This document shows positions 7,868 through 16,335 of a stretch of DNA of 64,000 bases, in pieces (within the stretch, counting starts at the first letter, position 1; every line of letters begins with the position of its first letter). The translations under genes were made by a program, and so were the position numbers. The stretch comes from Bacillus sp. FJAT-27245 (lineage in GTDB: Bacteria; Bacillota; Bacilli; Bacillales; Cytobacillaceae): the NCBI RefSeq assembly GCF_001273955.1, contig NZ_LIGI01000001.1:1029064-1093063 (forward strand), read 5' to 3'. The notes beneath the pieces were generated by a model. The model saw only the letters and a program-made list of their open reading frames with translations. It made no database searches and was not told the DNA's origin.

Positions 7868-8190
7868 AACCTAACTGAATACAGGCGTTGAAGAGGAAAA
7901 GTAGAATGATGTGATTTTTCACAGAGAGCTTCGGGTGCTGAAAAGAAGCAAAAATACCCATTTGAACAATGGCCTCGGAGCCCCGTACCGAAAGCGTGGA
8001 AATTGCGCAAGTAGGCTGCGGCGAGTGCGGGCCCTCGTTATCAAAGCCACGGTATAAGAGCAGTCTGGCTGCTCCGTACTTGCAGAGACTGGCTGTGCGA
8101 GCAGCCGGTGAATTAAGGTGGAACCACGAGACTGTAGCCTCGTCCTTATCTATTTTTTAGATGAGGGCGGGGCTTTTTTGTTTTTAAAAT
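7868..8190 (+). promoter_or_regulatory. T-box riboswitch (ATG specifier) controlling metG
   Basis: Stem I contains CAGAGAGCTTC, a GGGTGCTGAAAAG distal loop and a specifier loop GAACAATGGCCTCGGAG; aligning on GCCTCGGAG places the specifier at ATG 7969-7971 (Met). The T-box core AAGGTGGAACCACG is at 8116-8129. A terminator follows, CCTCGTCCTT (about 8139-8148) pairing with GAGGGCGGGGC and a T run ending near 8181. Family knowledge: uncharged tRNA pairs with the specifier and the TGGN bulge and prevents termination. Here the bulge is TGGA (8120-8123), which pairs with a U discriminator, while tRNA-Met normally has A; see findings. Confidence 0.85.
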
Positions 8191-8205
8191 AAGGAGGAGA
8201 TTGGA

Positions 8206-9840
8206 ATGGCAGTTTTTATTGGTGGGGCGTGGCCGTATGCGAACGGTTCGCTGCATCTTGGGCACATCGCGAGCCTGCTCCCAGGCGATATTCTGGCTCG
8301 TTATTACCGGCAGAAAGGGGAAAAGGTGCTCTATGTTTCAGGGAGTGACTGCAACGGGACGCCAATTACGATAAGGGCGAAACAGGAAGGGATAACTCCC
8401 GACGTGGTGGCTGACCGCTATCACAAAGAGTTTGAGGAAACGTTTAAGAAACTTGGCTTTTCATACGATTGCTACACGCGGACGGACTCACGGCACCACC
8501 ACGAAACCGTCCAGCAAATTTTTCTGAAGCTTTTGGAGAAAGGCCATATTTATAAAAAAGAAATCGAGCAAACGTACTGCGAAACGTGTGCACAGTTTCT
8601 TCCCGACCGATATGTTGAGGGAAATTGCCCTCACTGCGGGCAGCATTCCCGCGGCGACCAGTGCGACCATTGCTCAGCAATACTTGATCCGCTCGATTTG
8701 CTGGATCGGAAATGCAAACTGTGCGGCAGCCCGCCGTCTGTCAGGAGCACCGAACACTTTTATTTTTCCCTGTCGGATTTCCAGAAGCGAATCGGCAAAT
8801 ATGTGGCTGAGGCGAAAAATTCGTCGGCCTGGCGGGAAAATGCCATTCAGTTAAGTGAGCGGTATTTGAAAGAGGGACTACAGGATAGGGCGGTATCAAG
8901 GGATATGGACAGGGGCATCAGCATTCCTGTGAAGGGTTACGAGGCGAAGAAGATTTATGTTTGGATTGAAGCTGTGTCCGGCTATTACTCAGCGGGGAAA
9001 CTGTGGGCGGAGCAAACGGGTGCCGACGATTCGGAGTTTTGGAACGAAGGGACGAAGGCGTACTATGTGCACGGGAAGGACAACATTCCGTTCCACAGTA
9101 TTATCTGGCCCGCAATCCTCATGGGTGCGGGAACTCCGTCCTTGCCGACCCATATTGTTTCGAATGAGTACCTCACTCTTGAAAAAAGAAAGATTTCGAC
9201 TGGCCGAAACTGGGCCGTATGGCTTCCGGATATTTCGAAGGACTACGATCCGGATTCGATCCGTTATTTTCTCACCATTAACGCTCCGGAAAGCCGGGAT
9301 ACGGATTTCTCGTGGCGGGAGTTCATCTACAGCCACAATTCCGAGCTGCTTGGCGGATATGGAAATCTTGTGAACCGGACACTGAAGTTTATTGAAAAAT
9401 ATTATGGCGGAGAGGTGCCTGAGGCAAAGCTGGACTCTCGGATAGAGAAGGAGATTAATCTTATTTACCAGTCAGTGGGGCGGCATATTGAAGGAGGCCA
9501 TTTTAAGAAGCCGCTGGAGGAAATCTTCGCGCTTGTAAGGCTTGCGAATAAATACTTCGATGACCAAAAGCCTTGGAAGCAGGTAGTGGAAGACCAGGCT
9601 GGGTGCCACAGGACGCTGTTTAATTGTGTAGTTGTGGTTGCGAATCTGGCGAGGCTCCTAGCGCCATTCCTACCTTATTCAAGCGGGAAGCTGAATGCGA
9701 TGCTGGGGATTGAGGAGGCTACCTGGGAACCCGTTTTGAATTTTTCCGGGGGGATAGAAAGGGTGGAACCCCTATTTGAAAGGATAGACATAAAGAAGAT
9801 AGATGAAGAGGTTGAGAAATTAAAGGGACGGGCGAAGTAG
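8206..9840 (+). CDS. metG: Methionyl-tRNA synthetase, second (MetRS2-like) type
   Basis: 544 residues. It charges tRNA-Met with methionine. The HIGH motif is HLGH at residues 17-20 within [11 protein letters not shown]. The connective domain carries four CxxC knuckles (CETC, CPHC, CDHC, CKLC), so it is the four-knuckle zinc type found in E. coli rather than the B. subtilis MetS type. The KMSKS loop reads KISTG (329-333), a divergent form. It ends without the C-terminal tRNA-binding/dimerisation domain present in the longer B. subtilis enzyme. AAGGAGGAGA precedes the ATG. The T-box leader indicates induction by uncharged tRNA. Most likely an accessory MetRS beside a housekeeping copy elsewhere, as in B. 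anthracis. Confidence 0.93.
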   Translation: MAVFIGGAWPYANGSLHLGHIASLLPGDILARYYRQKGEKVLYVSGSDCNGTPITIRAKQEGITPDVVADRYHKEFEETFKKLGFSYDCYTRTDSRHHHETVQQIFLKLLEKGHIYKKEIEQTYCETCAQFLPDRYVEGNCPHCGQHSRGDQCDHCSAILDPLDLLDRKCKLCGSPPSVRSTEHFYFSLSDFQKRIGKYVAEAKNSSAWRENAIQLSERYLKEGLQDRAVSRDMDRGISIPVKGYEAKKIYVWIEAVSGYYSAGKLWAEQTGADDSEFWNEGTKAYYVHGKDNIPFHSIIWPAILMGAGTPSLPTHIVSNEYLTLEKRKISTGRNWAVWLPDISKDYDPDSIRYFLTINAPESRDTDFSWREFIYSHNSELLGGYGNLVNRTLKFIEKYYGGEVPEAKLDSRIEKEINLIYQSVGRHIEGGHFKKPLEEIFALVRLANKYFDDQKPWKQVVEDQAGCHRTLFNCVVVVANLARLLAPFLPYSSGKLNAMLGIEEATWEPVLNFSGGIERVEPLFERIDIKKIDEEVEKLKGRAK

Positions 9841-9888
9841 GGGAGATTGGATGAGTTTGTGGATATACGGATATAGTAGGCAAACCGA

Positions 9889-9972
9889 ACTTCCGGATAA
9901 ACCAGAAAAACTTCCGGATAAACAAGGAAAATCTCCGGGAATCGATAGCAAAGTGCTATCAATGAGCTAGCT
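9889..9972 (+). repeat. Dispersed CCGGATAAA repeat, copy 2
   Basis: Two CTTCCGGATAAA units, then CTCCGGGAATCGATAGCA and an inverted repeat GATAGCA-AAG-TGCTATC (9943-9960). It shares 37 identical bases with copy 1 and lies directly after metG. Confidence 0.8.
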
Positions 9973-9975
9973 ATC

Positions 9976-10011
9976 CCCCCAAAAAAGGTGGCTGAGTGAT
10001 TCAGCCACCTT
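9976..10011 (-). terminator. Terminator of the GNAT-like gene (minus strand)
   Basis: AAGGTGGCTGA at 9984-9994 pairs with TCAGCCACCTT at 9999-10009. On the minus strand the hairpin is followed by six T, directly after the stop codon of the gene ending at 10013. Confidence 0.85.
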
Positions 10012-10012
10012 C

Positions 10013-10303
10013 CTATTCGGCAAGAACTTCCCGGTACTCCTCTTTCCTTTCAAGAACTCTTTTCGCAAAGGAACATGCGGGTATAATCAGCTTCTGCTCC
10101 TCCTTCGCATAATCCCCGATCCGGTAAACTAGCTTTTTGCCAAGCCCGCGGCCATTCTGGTCCTCATCGACGAGTGTGTGGGTGACGGTGATGATTTCTT
10201 TGCCATCCTTGCCGGTGCCGCTTGGGACATATTGAATCCGGCCGATTACTTTGCCATTTTCCTCAATATAAAATTCATTGTTGCCGTGTTTAATTTCCGC
10301 CAT
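10013..10303 (-). CDS. Short GNAT-domain protein (YjdJ/Acetyltransf_CG type)
   Basis: 96 residues, the typical size of the compact GNAT-like group with a CxFA motif. The N-terminal beta sheet NEFYIEENGKVIGRIQYV is followed by THTLVDEDQNGRGLGKKLV, which contains the shortened acetyl-CoA loop, and PACSFAKRVLERKEEY, where the conserved Cys sits in ACSFAK. GGGAG lies before the ATG. Substrate unknown; possibly small-molecule or protein acetylation. Confidence 0.82.
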   Translation of the reverse strand: MAEIKHGNNEFYIEENGKVIGRIQYVPSGTGKDGKEIITVTHTLVDEDQNGRGLGKKLVYRIGDYAKEEQKLIIPACSFAKRVLERKEEYREVLAE

Positions 10304-10438
10304 CTAATCAGCTCCCATCCAGTTCAATCATCCTACTCATCATTTTCCCCAAAAAGAAGCGATTAATCGATAAGGTGAAAAAATTGATTATTCATGTACA
10401 ATAGATGGTAAAAAATGTTGCGGGGGAAGTGCAAGAAA

Positions 10439-10891
10439 ATGAGAATCAGAAAGTTGGAACGCAGGGAGCGGCCGCCGATGGAATTATTGCTGTTGGCGGA
10501 CCCGTCGGAGGAGCTTGTAAAAGAGTATGTTAGCAAAGGGAATTGCTTTGTCGCGGAAGCGGAAGGTGAAACGATTGGTGCGTATGTACTTCTGAAGGCA
10601 GGAGCAGGGACTGTCGAGTTGAAAAACATTGCTGTCGCCGAACATTTGCATAGCAGGGGAATTGGGAAGGCGCTCGTCCTCGATGCCATTCGTACGGCAA
10701 AATCGCTGGGTTTTAAAAGTATTGAAGTCGGGACTGGAAATTCGAGCATTGGGCAGCTGGCGCTTTATCAAAAATGTGGCTTCCGCATCGAGCGAGTTGT
10801 CAGGGATCATTTTGTTGAAAATTACAAGGAAGAAATTTTTGAAAACGGTATCCGCTGCATGGATATGATCCGCCTGTCCCAAACGCTTTAA
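10439..10891 (+). CDS. GNAT family N-acetyltransferase
   Basis: 150 residues from the ATG at 10439, preceded by GGGGGAAGTG. The acetyl-CoA signature is HLHSRGIGKALVLDAI; the C-terminal part IGQLALYQKCGFRIERVVRDHF is typical of PanZ/RimI-like GNATs acting on small substrates. Monocistronic, with a terminator right after it. The substrate is not identified. Confidence 0.82.
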   Translation: MRIRKLERRERPPMELLLLADPSEELVKEYVSKGNCFVAEAEGETIGAYVLLKAGAGTVELKNIAVAEHLHSRGIGKALVLDAIRTAKSLGFKSIEVGTGNSSIGQLALYQKCGFRIERVVRDHFVENYKEEIFENGIRCMDMIRLSQTL

Positions 10892-10932
10892 AAAGAAAAG
10901 AACCATTCATGCAAAACGGTTCTTTTTCCATA
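10888..10932 (+). terminator. Terminator after GNAT gene
   Basis: AAAAGAACC near 10897 pairs with GGTTCTTTTT near 10918 across ATTCATGCAAAAC. It lies between converging genes and can act on both strands. Confidence 0.75.
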
Positions 10933-10936
10933 TATA

Positions 10937-11152
10937 TTAACTTACACGCTTTGGCTTGTCTGGCCTTGCCGAGAGGATGTTTTCTAGCTTGAACGTGCGC
11001 ATTTTGTTCCGGAGCAGGCAAAACGCATAGACATCGTTTCCCTTTACGCTGCGGATAATCATTTTGCGCTGGGAAATTTCATTTTTCCTGGACAAATAAA
11101 TCACTTCAAGAGGCATGTTTTCTTCCATTGAACGGTGTAGCATTCCATTCAT
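10937..11152 (-). CDS. Small WYL-domain-like protein
   Basis: 71 residues: MNGMLHRSMEENMPLEVIYLSRKNEISQRKMIIRSV followed by VYAFCLLRNKMRTFKLENIL. This is the beta-strand core of a WYL-type ligand-binding domain (the I/V-Y-x-S and R-x-F-x-L-E-x-I elements) without the DNA-binding winged helix that usually precedes it. Similar stand-alone proteins are common in Bacillus. An AAGGTG site precedes the ATG. It may bind nucleotides or nucleic acid; function unknown. Confidence 0.65.
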   Translation of the reverse strand: MNGMLHRSMEENMPLEVIYLSRKNEISQRKMIIRSVKGNDVYAFCLLRNKMRTFKLENILSARPDKPKRVS

Positions 11153-11396
11153 CTCAACACCTTCTTTCTATTCTTATTATACACGAACATCTGTTCTTTA
11201 TTCATAGTATTTGCCTGGAAATTAAGTTTTTTTATAGAAAAATCTAGTGGCGTTTCGGACGGATAATTGTAAAATTATGCCAGCTCGGATAGGGTAGCCG
11301 ATATATATTGGGGCTGAATAATGTTGGAACCACAACCGGTATTATAATGGAGGGGCTTAAAACGGCGGTTGCTAATGATTTTCAGGAGGAGAATTC

Positions 11397-12023
11397 ATGC
11401 TAAATAACCAGGGGTTTGATTTATGGGCTGATGGCTACGACCAGTCCGTCAAGCTAAGCGAGGAAAGCGATTCATATCCTTTTGCCGGCTACAAGGCCGT
11501 ATTGGGGACGATTTTCAATGAAGTGATGCAAAAGAAGGAAGCAAAAGTGCTGGATATCGGATTCGGAACCGGGGTGCTGACGGCCAAGCTCTATGAAAAT
11601 GGCCACAGGATTGACGGGGTGGATTTTTCAAAAAAGATGATTGAAATCGCCCAGGAAAAGATGCCCGCCGCGAATTTGGTCGAATGGGATATTTCAAAGG
11701 GACTTCCCGATTTTGTAAAAGAAAAGACGTATGACTTTATCATAAGCACGTATACGCTGCACCACTTGGCTGATGATGAGAAAATTCTCTTTATAAAGGA
11801 ATTGCTCACGTGCGTTGCTGGTGATGGGAAAACACTGATTGGCGATATCGCGTTTGGCACAGAGGATCAGCTCGAAGCGTGCAGGGAGAAAAGCCGGGAG
11901 TATTGGGATGAAGATGAGTATTATTTTGTCAGTGATAAAATCTCCAGAGAGTTAAATGGCTTTTGTAAGTGCGAATTTTTTCCGAAGTCGCATTGCGGCG
12001 GAGTTTTTGTCGTTTCAAAGTGA
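11397..12023 (+). CDS. Class I SAM-dependent methyltransferase
   Basis: 208 residues. Motif I is VLDIGFGTGVLTAKL near residue 50, motif II GVDFSKKMIEIAQ, and a later block DFIISTYTLHHLADDEK, all typical of the YrrT/UbiE-like methyltransferase fold. AGGAGGAG precedes the ATG. The substrate cannot be named. It is followed by its own terminator, so it is probably monocistronic. Confidence 0.85.
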   Translation: MLNNQGFDLWADGYDQSVKLSEESDSYPFAGYKAVLGTIFNEVMQKKEAKVLDIGFGTGVLTAKLYENGHRIDGVDFSKKMIEIAQEKMPAANLVEWDISKGLPDFVKEKTYDFIISTYTLHHLADDEKILFIKELLTCVAGDGKTLIGDIAFGTEDQLEACREKSREYWDEDEYYFVSDKISRELNGFCKCEFFPKSHCGGVFVVSK

Positions 12024-12051
12024 ATATTTTGTGCATATTTTGTATTGTTTT

Positions 12052-12089
12052 GCCACTGCCCGCTGTTTGTGTGGGCGGTTTTTTTTATA
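12052..12089 (+). terminator. Terminator after methyltransferase gene
   Basis: ACTGCCCGC at 12055-12063 pairs with GTGGGCGGT at 12071-12079, followed by a run of eight or more T. Confidence 0.85.
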
Positions 12090-12240
12090 AAAAAAGGGGT
12101 TGGATTGTACTTAGAAAGAGGGAAAATAATTTAGTTATTTCATCCTATTGCGCTGAGGCGACCCCCACAATTAGAATGGAAATGTTCGTATATTTATACG
12201 AAATGCTTATTCCTATATACATATTGGGGAGGGATATTGA

Positions 12241-14616
12241 GTGAAGAAGAAAAGGTTGGTTTCGGGATTTTTGGCAGTGGGGATGCTTGCGGCGCTGCCT
12301 TGGCCGGCGGCGATGGCGAGCCCGGTGAAGTGGGTGAATGTGAATGTGAACGAGGAGCAGGATGGGAGCCTGTTCAATAGTGAAAACTATGAGTTTATGA
12401 AGTTTTCACAGATTGGCAAAAAGCTTGAGGAAATCAGCAAGCAGTCGAACCGGGTGAAGGTTGAGGTGAAGGGGACTTCGTCGAAGGGGTATCCGCTTTA
12501 CGTGGTGACGATTGCCGATCCGGAAGCACAGGGGAAGTTCGGGAAGTTCCAGGCGCTGAGGAAGCAGATGTTCAAAAATCCTCAGAAGGCGCAGGATTTT
12601 ATTGCGGCGAATCCTGATTTCAAGGTGCCAGTGATGATTAATGGTTCCATTCATGGGACCGAGTTTATCGGAAGTGATGCCGTCATGCAGCTGATTGAGC
12701 GGTTTGCGACTGGGAACGATGAAACAACGAAGGAAATTTTGAATAATAATATTCTTATCTTCAACGTTGTCCAGAACCCGGATGGGCGTGTCGATGCGAC
12801 GCGTTTCAACGGCGAAGGGATCGACTTGAACCGGGATTTCATCACCCAGTCCCAGCCGGAAACACGGGAAACGGTGGCGCTTTTGAAAGAGTGGAATCCG
12901 ATGGTGTTCCTGGATACGCATGGCTATGTGAAAAATTACGGTCCTAACTTGCAGGGGCTGATTGAGCCGTGTACGCCTCCACATAACCCGAACTATGAGT
13001 ATGATTTGTACAATAAGTGGGCTTTTGGGCAGGCGGAAGCAATGGAAGCTGAAATCATGGGCAACAAGTCCGCCTATGAAGGACAGCTATATAAGGATAT
13101 GAAGGGTACGTATATCCCGCAACGGAATGATGCGGACGGTTGGGATGATTATCCGCCGATTTTCACGCCGATGTACGCGATGTACCATGGCGCTTACGGG
13201 CATACGCTTGAAGCCCCGACGAACAATGAAGACGGGGTGCGCTGGATGTACGACGCAATCATGGGGGCTTTGAAGTTCGCGACTAAGAATAAGGAAACGA
13301 TGATTAAGGACCAAATTGAGATTTTCAAGCGCGGCATCAATTTCGAGCATCCGACCCATAAGGAAGGGCATTTCCCTGAGGCTTATATTTTACCGGTGGA
13401 TGAAAAAGATCCGACTGTCGTGGAGAAAGCAGTCAACCATTTGATCAACAATGACATAGAGGTCGTGCAGGCGGCTAAGCCGTTTACCGCGGGCGGCAAG
13501 CCGTATGCAAAAGGGACGTATATCGTGAAAATGGACCAGGCGAAGGCCGGCCTCGCCAACACGATGCTTTGGGATGGGGAAGACATCTCGAATGATACCG
13601 CGGCGATGTATGACATCTCGGCATGGAGCCTTCCAGAGCTGTGGGGCTTTGAAGCGGACCAGGTTCATGAAAAGCTTGATGTTGTTGCATCCAAGGTGAA
13701 CAGTGTCAGCGGCCAGGGATCTGTGTATGGCAAAGGGCCATTCCTCATTCCGAACAGCTCCGTTAAGGCGGTGAAGCTGGTGAATGACCTGCTGGCAAAA
13801 GGTGTTGCTGTAAAGCGAGATGCTTCAGGCAACTTCTACGCCGAAGCGGCGGCGAATGAAATTTTCGCCGCGGTGAAGGAGAGCGGACTGCAAATTGGCA
13901 CTGCCAAAGTACCGGCTGGCGCCGAGGCTGTTAAAAACGTAAAGGTCGCGATTTTGAAGGATGGCGGTATGGGGAAGGTCCAATCGCATTCAGGAACAAA
14001 GCTTGCGCTTAAGCGCCTTGGATTTAATGTAAGTGAGGTAACGCCTGTTGATGTTGCTGTGAAGGGGCTTGGCGGAGTTGATGTATTCGTGTATAGCGGG
14101 ACGGAAAGCCTCATTTCGACGAATCTAAGCGCGGCGAATAAGGAGTTTGGCTTCCAGAACGCTGGCCAGCTTGATGCATTTAAGTCGAACTTGAATAACT
14201 TCCTTGCGAATGGTGGCAAATACATCGCTGTCGGCGCCGGTGCTTCACGGGCAACGAAAACGCTGGGATTGACGGATAACACCATCAACTCGGGCGGCAG
14301 CAATAGCAATGGCATCGTGAAGGTTGATTACAGCGGAACGGGGCTTGCGGCTGGATACGGGCAGGACGACATCGGCTTCGTCTACCGCCCGGCATGGTAC
14401 ACGGTCGTTGGCAATGACACGGTTGCCGCAACGTTTGACAACAGCCAGGACTATTTCCTTGCCGGCCATTGGAGAGGGCGCCCGAACGTGGCATCCCAGC
14501 CGGTGATTGTAAAAGAAGATACGAAGGATGTAACGTTGATCGGGCTTGAAGCCGGATTCCGCGACCATACGGATTACCTGTTCAGGCTCCTGTCGAACGC
14601 GATTTTTACGAAGTAA
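12241..14616 (+). CDS. Secreted M14-family zinc carboxypeptidase
   Basis: 791 residues with a signal peptide (KKKR, hydrophobic core, probable cut after AMA-S near residue 26). The M14 domain has zinc ligands H138 and E141 (HGTE) and H227 (DTHGY), the substrate-binding NPDGR and LNRDF elements, and the catalytic Glu E324 in LEAPTNNED. It is therefore expected to be active and to trim C-terminal residues outside the cell. The remaining 400 residues form a C-terminal region without clear motifs that resembles extensions of other large Bacillus M14 enzymes. The GTG start has GGGGAGGG 7 bases upstream. A strong terminator follows. Confidence 0.88.
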   Translation: MKKKRLVSGFLAVGMLAALPWPAAMASPVKWVNVNVNEEQDGSLFNSENYEFMKFSQIGKKLEEISKQSNRVKVEVKGTSSKGYPLYVVTIADPEAQGKFGKFQALRKQMFKNPQKAQDFIAANPDFKVPVMINGSIHGTEFIGSDAVMQLIERFATGNDETTKEILNNNILIFNVVQNPDGRVDATRFNGEGIDLNRDFITQSQPETRETVALLKEWNPMVFLDTHGYVKNYGPNLQGLIEPCTPPHNPNYEYDLYNKWAFGQAEAMEAEIMGNKSAYEGQLYKDMKGTYIPQRNDADGWDDYPPIFTPMYAMYHGAYGHTLEAPTNNEDGVRWMYDAIMGALKFATKNKETMIKDQIEIFKRGINFEHPTHKEGHFPEAYILPVDEKDPTVVEKAVNHLINNDIEVVQAAKPFTAGGKPYAKGTYIVKMDQAKAGLANTMLWDGEDISNDTAAMYDISAWSLPELWGFEADQVHEKLDVVASKVNSVSGQGSVYGKGPFLIPNSSVKAVKLVNDLLAKGVAVKRDASGNFYAEAAANEIFAAVKESGLQIGTAKVPAGAEAVKNVKVAILKDGGMGKVQSHSGTKLALKRLGFNVSEVTPVDVAVKGLGGVDVFVYSGTESLISTNLSAANKEFGFQNAGQLDAFKSNLNNFLANGGKYIAVGAGASRATKTLGLTDNTINSGGSNSNGIVKVDYSGTGLAAGYGQDDIGFVYRPAWYTVVGNDTVAATFDNSQDYFLAGHWRGRPNVASQPVIVKEDTKDVTLIGLEAGFRDHTDYLFRLLSNAIFTK

Positions 14617-14651
14617 GATGTGTAAGGGATTCACATAATAAATATCCAGGA

Positions 14652-14694
14652 AAACGCATTGAATTGATTGTTGGATTCAATGCGTTTTTTGTGT
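14652..14694 (+). terminator. Terminator of the carboxypeptidase gene
   Basis: AAAACGCATTGAA pairs with TTCAATGCGTTTT around the loop TTGATTGTTGGA, followed by T residues. Confidence 0.85.
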
Positions 14695-14925
14695 GTAACG
14701 CGTTTTTTACCGCAAATAGTGGTTTTAACGAATGAGCTGATACAGGACCATCCGCGAATATCCGAAAAATACAAGAAGAAAAGCCCCACAAAAAGTAAGA
14801 GTACTGCCCTCTCAAAAAAGTAGCATAAAACAGGGTTGCTAGCTGGATGGCAGAACTGGAACCTCCCGGCATTCTTTCGAGTACTAAAGGCTAGCTTTCG
14901 CCATGGAAATCGGTATGGCGTTCTA

Positions 14926-15015
14926 AACGCCCGAATAGTGTTGGCTAGCCCCTCCTTCGGGCAATTAAGGAAGGTGTAACGCCCGAACAGCTGTGGAGAG
15001 CCCCTCCTGCGGGCA
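14926..15015 (+). repeat. Tandem hairpin repeat, two units of 52-base period
   Basis: Two 38-base units (14926-14963 and 14978-15015) begin AACGCCCGAA and end with CGGGCA; inside each, GCCCGAA or GCCCG pairs with TTCGGGC or CGGGC. The period is 52 bases, the same as in the arrays near 43.4 kb and 60.6 kb although the sequences differ. Confidence 0.7.
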
Positions 15016-15187
15016 AAAAGAGGAATTAACCCTCCTCCTTATGGTGAAGAGTTAAGTCCTTTGGAAAATAATAACTGGGATAATAGGGGAATTTTGCTCT
15101 GTTTTTATATTTGTCAAGCTTGCTGAGTACCTAAATGAAATGTTAAAAAAAATCGCAAGTAGGACTTAAGGTAGGGCTGCCAGGAGG

Positions 15188-15382
15188 GTAGTTTTACCTA
15201 GAATATTTAATATCTTTTTTACATTTGAATTTTTATTCAAAAAAACTGTATGAGAAAGGCCTATTTTTGTTTTTGACCCCCATACTAAACTTATCGGAAA
15301 TTTTCCTTTTCTTTTCTTTTACGTAGTTATTTTTTCATGCGTTTCTTCCATAAGTTTTAAAAAACAGGTTGTTTTACCTAGG
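15188..15382 (+). promoter_or_regulatory. Paired GTTTTACCTAG direct repeats
   Basis: GTAGTTTTACCTAG ends at 15201 and GTTGTTTTACCTAG ends at 15381, exactly 180 bases apart. They may be binding sites for a regulator of the downstream operon. No known box is matched with confidence. Confidence 0.35.
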
Positions 15383-15585
15383 CATGTAAAGAACGTAACA
15401 TAATTTTAATGTTTACCCCTACTTTATCCCCGAAACTGAAACTTCGAGAATTTCCCTTTGGTATGAAATAATCCCTTATTCACTTTTAACGAATAAAAAA
15501 CTAGGATTCAATTAAGAGGTAGGCAAAATTCGTCACATATCAGCAAATTTTTCATTTTTTAAATGTCGGAACAAGTGGAGGAATT

Positions 15586-16335
15586 ATGGAAGAAACGATT
15601 AGCTTGAAACAATTGCTGCAAACGTTAAAGAAACATCTCATCCTCATTTTATCGCTCGCCATTCTGGCAGTAGTGATAACGGGGGTTGTTAGTTATTCAT
15701 TTTTAACCCCAGTGTATCAGTCATCTACGCAAATCCTTGTAAACCAGGCAAAGGATCAGAAGGCAGTTTACAGTACAGCGGATGTGCAAACCAATCTACA
15801 GCTCATCAATACATATAATGTCATTATTAAAAGCCCGGCTATCCTGGATCTGGTTATAAAGCAGCTGGATTTGGAACAAACCTTTCAGCAGTTAAATGAA
15901 AAAATCCGCGTGGCGAGCGAAAAAGACTCGCAAGTTGTAACAATTTCGGTGCAGGATGAGAATCCGGAAATGGCGGCCAAAATTGCGAATACGATCGCCG
16001 CGGTTTTCCAACAGGAAATTGCTGCAATTATGAATGTCGACAATGTCAGCATTTTGGCAAAGGCGGAAGTGACGGAAGGGCAGGCGCCCGTTCAACCAAA
16101 GCCACTTTTAAATATGGTGGCTGCCCTTGTTGTCGGCTTGATGGCGGGTGTGGGTTTGGCGTTTCTCCTCGAGTATTTTGATAACACAATCAAGACGGAA
16201 AAAGATGTTGAAAGAGTCCTTGGCCTGCCAGTCCTTGGCATCATTCCTGTGATTGAAGATGTGAAATTTCGGACAAAGAAAGCGCCCAACTCAGTGAAAA
16301 CGTTGGAGACGAGGGGTGAAACAGTTGGTTCTTAA
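15586..16335 (+). CDS. Capsular polysaccharide chain-length determinant/kinase activator (CpsC/YwqC/EpsA type)
   Basis: 249 residues with two membrane helices (LILSLAILAVVITGVVSYSF near residue 20 and LLNMVAALVVGLMAGVGLAFLLEY near 175) flanking an extracytoplasmic Wzz-like loop, and a cytoplasmic tail EYFDNTIKTEKDVERVLGLPVLGIIP. In Gram-positive bacteria this protein sets chain length and activates the separate tyrosine kinase encoded next. The GTGGAGG site precedes the ATG. It is the first gene of the operon and overlaps the kinase gene by 20 bases. Confidence 0.92.
   Translation: MEETISLKQLLQTLKKHLILILSLAILAVVITGVVSYSFLTPVYQSSTQILVNQAKDQKAVYSTADVQTNLQLINTYNVIIKSPAILDLVIKQLDLEQTFQQLNEKIRVASEKDSQVVTISVQDENPEMAAKIANTIAAVFQQEIAAIMNVDNVSILAKAEVTEGQAPVQPKPLLNMVAALVVGLMAGVGLAFLLEYFDNTIKTEKDVERVLGLPVLGIIPVIEDVKFRTKKAPNSVKTLETRGETVGS

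Larger units (their letters stand above)
14695..15585. other. Long leader region upstream of the polysaccharide operon
   Basis: About 890 bases without a credible gene. It holds the tandem hairpin repeat at 14926-15015, two copies of GTTTTACCTAG 180 bases apart, and an AT-rich stretch before the first operon gene. The promoter of the operon must lie here, but no single -35/-10 pair stands out. Confidence 0.5.

Noticed and set aside
7868-8190. SAM (S-box) riboswitch before metG
   Set aside because: The leader has the T-box core GGTGGAACCACG and a specifier loop; S-box elements such as the GAGGGA kink-turn region are not present.
8930-9380. Overlapping frames of 115-138 codons within metG
   Set aside because: Both are basic, low-complexity shadows of the synthetase frame.
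13836-14315. Minus-strand open frame of 159 codons inside the carboxypeptidase gene
   Set aside because: No start site or family similarity; Pro/Ser/Thr-rich shadow of the sense frame.
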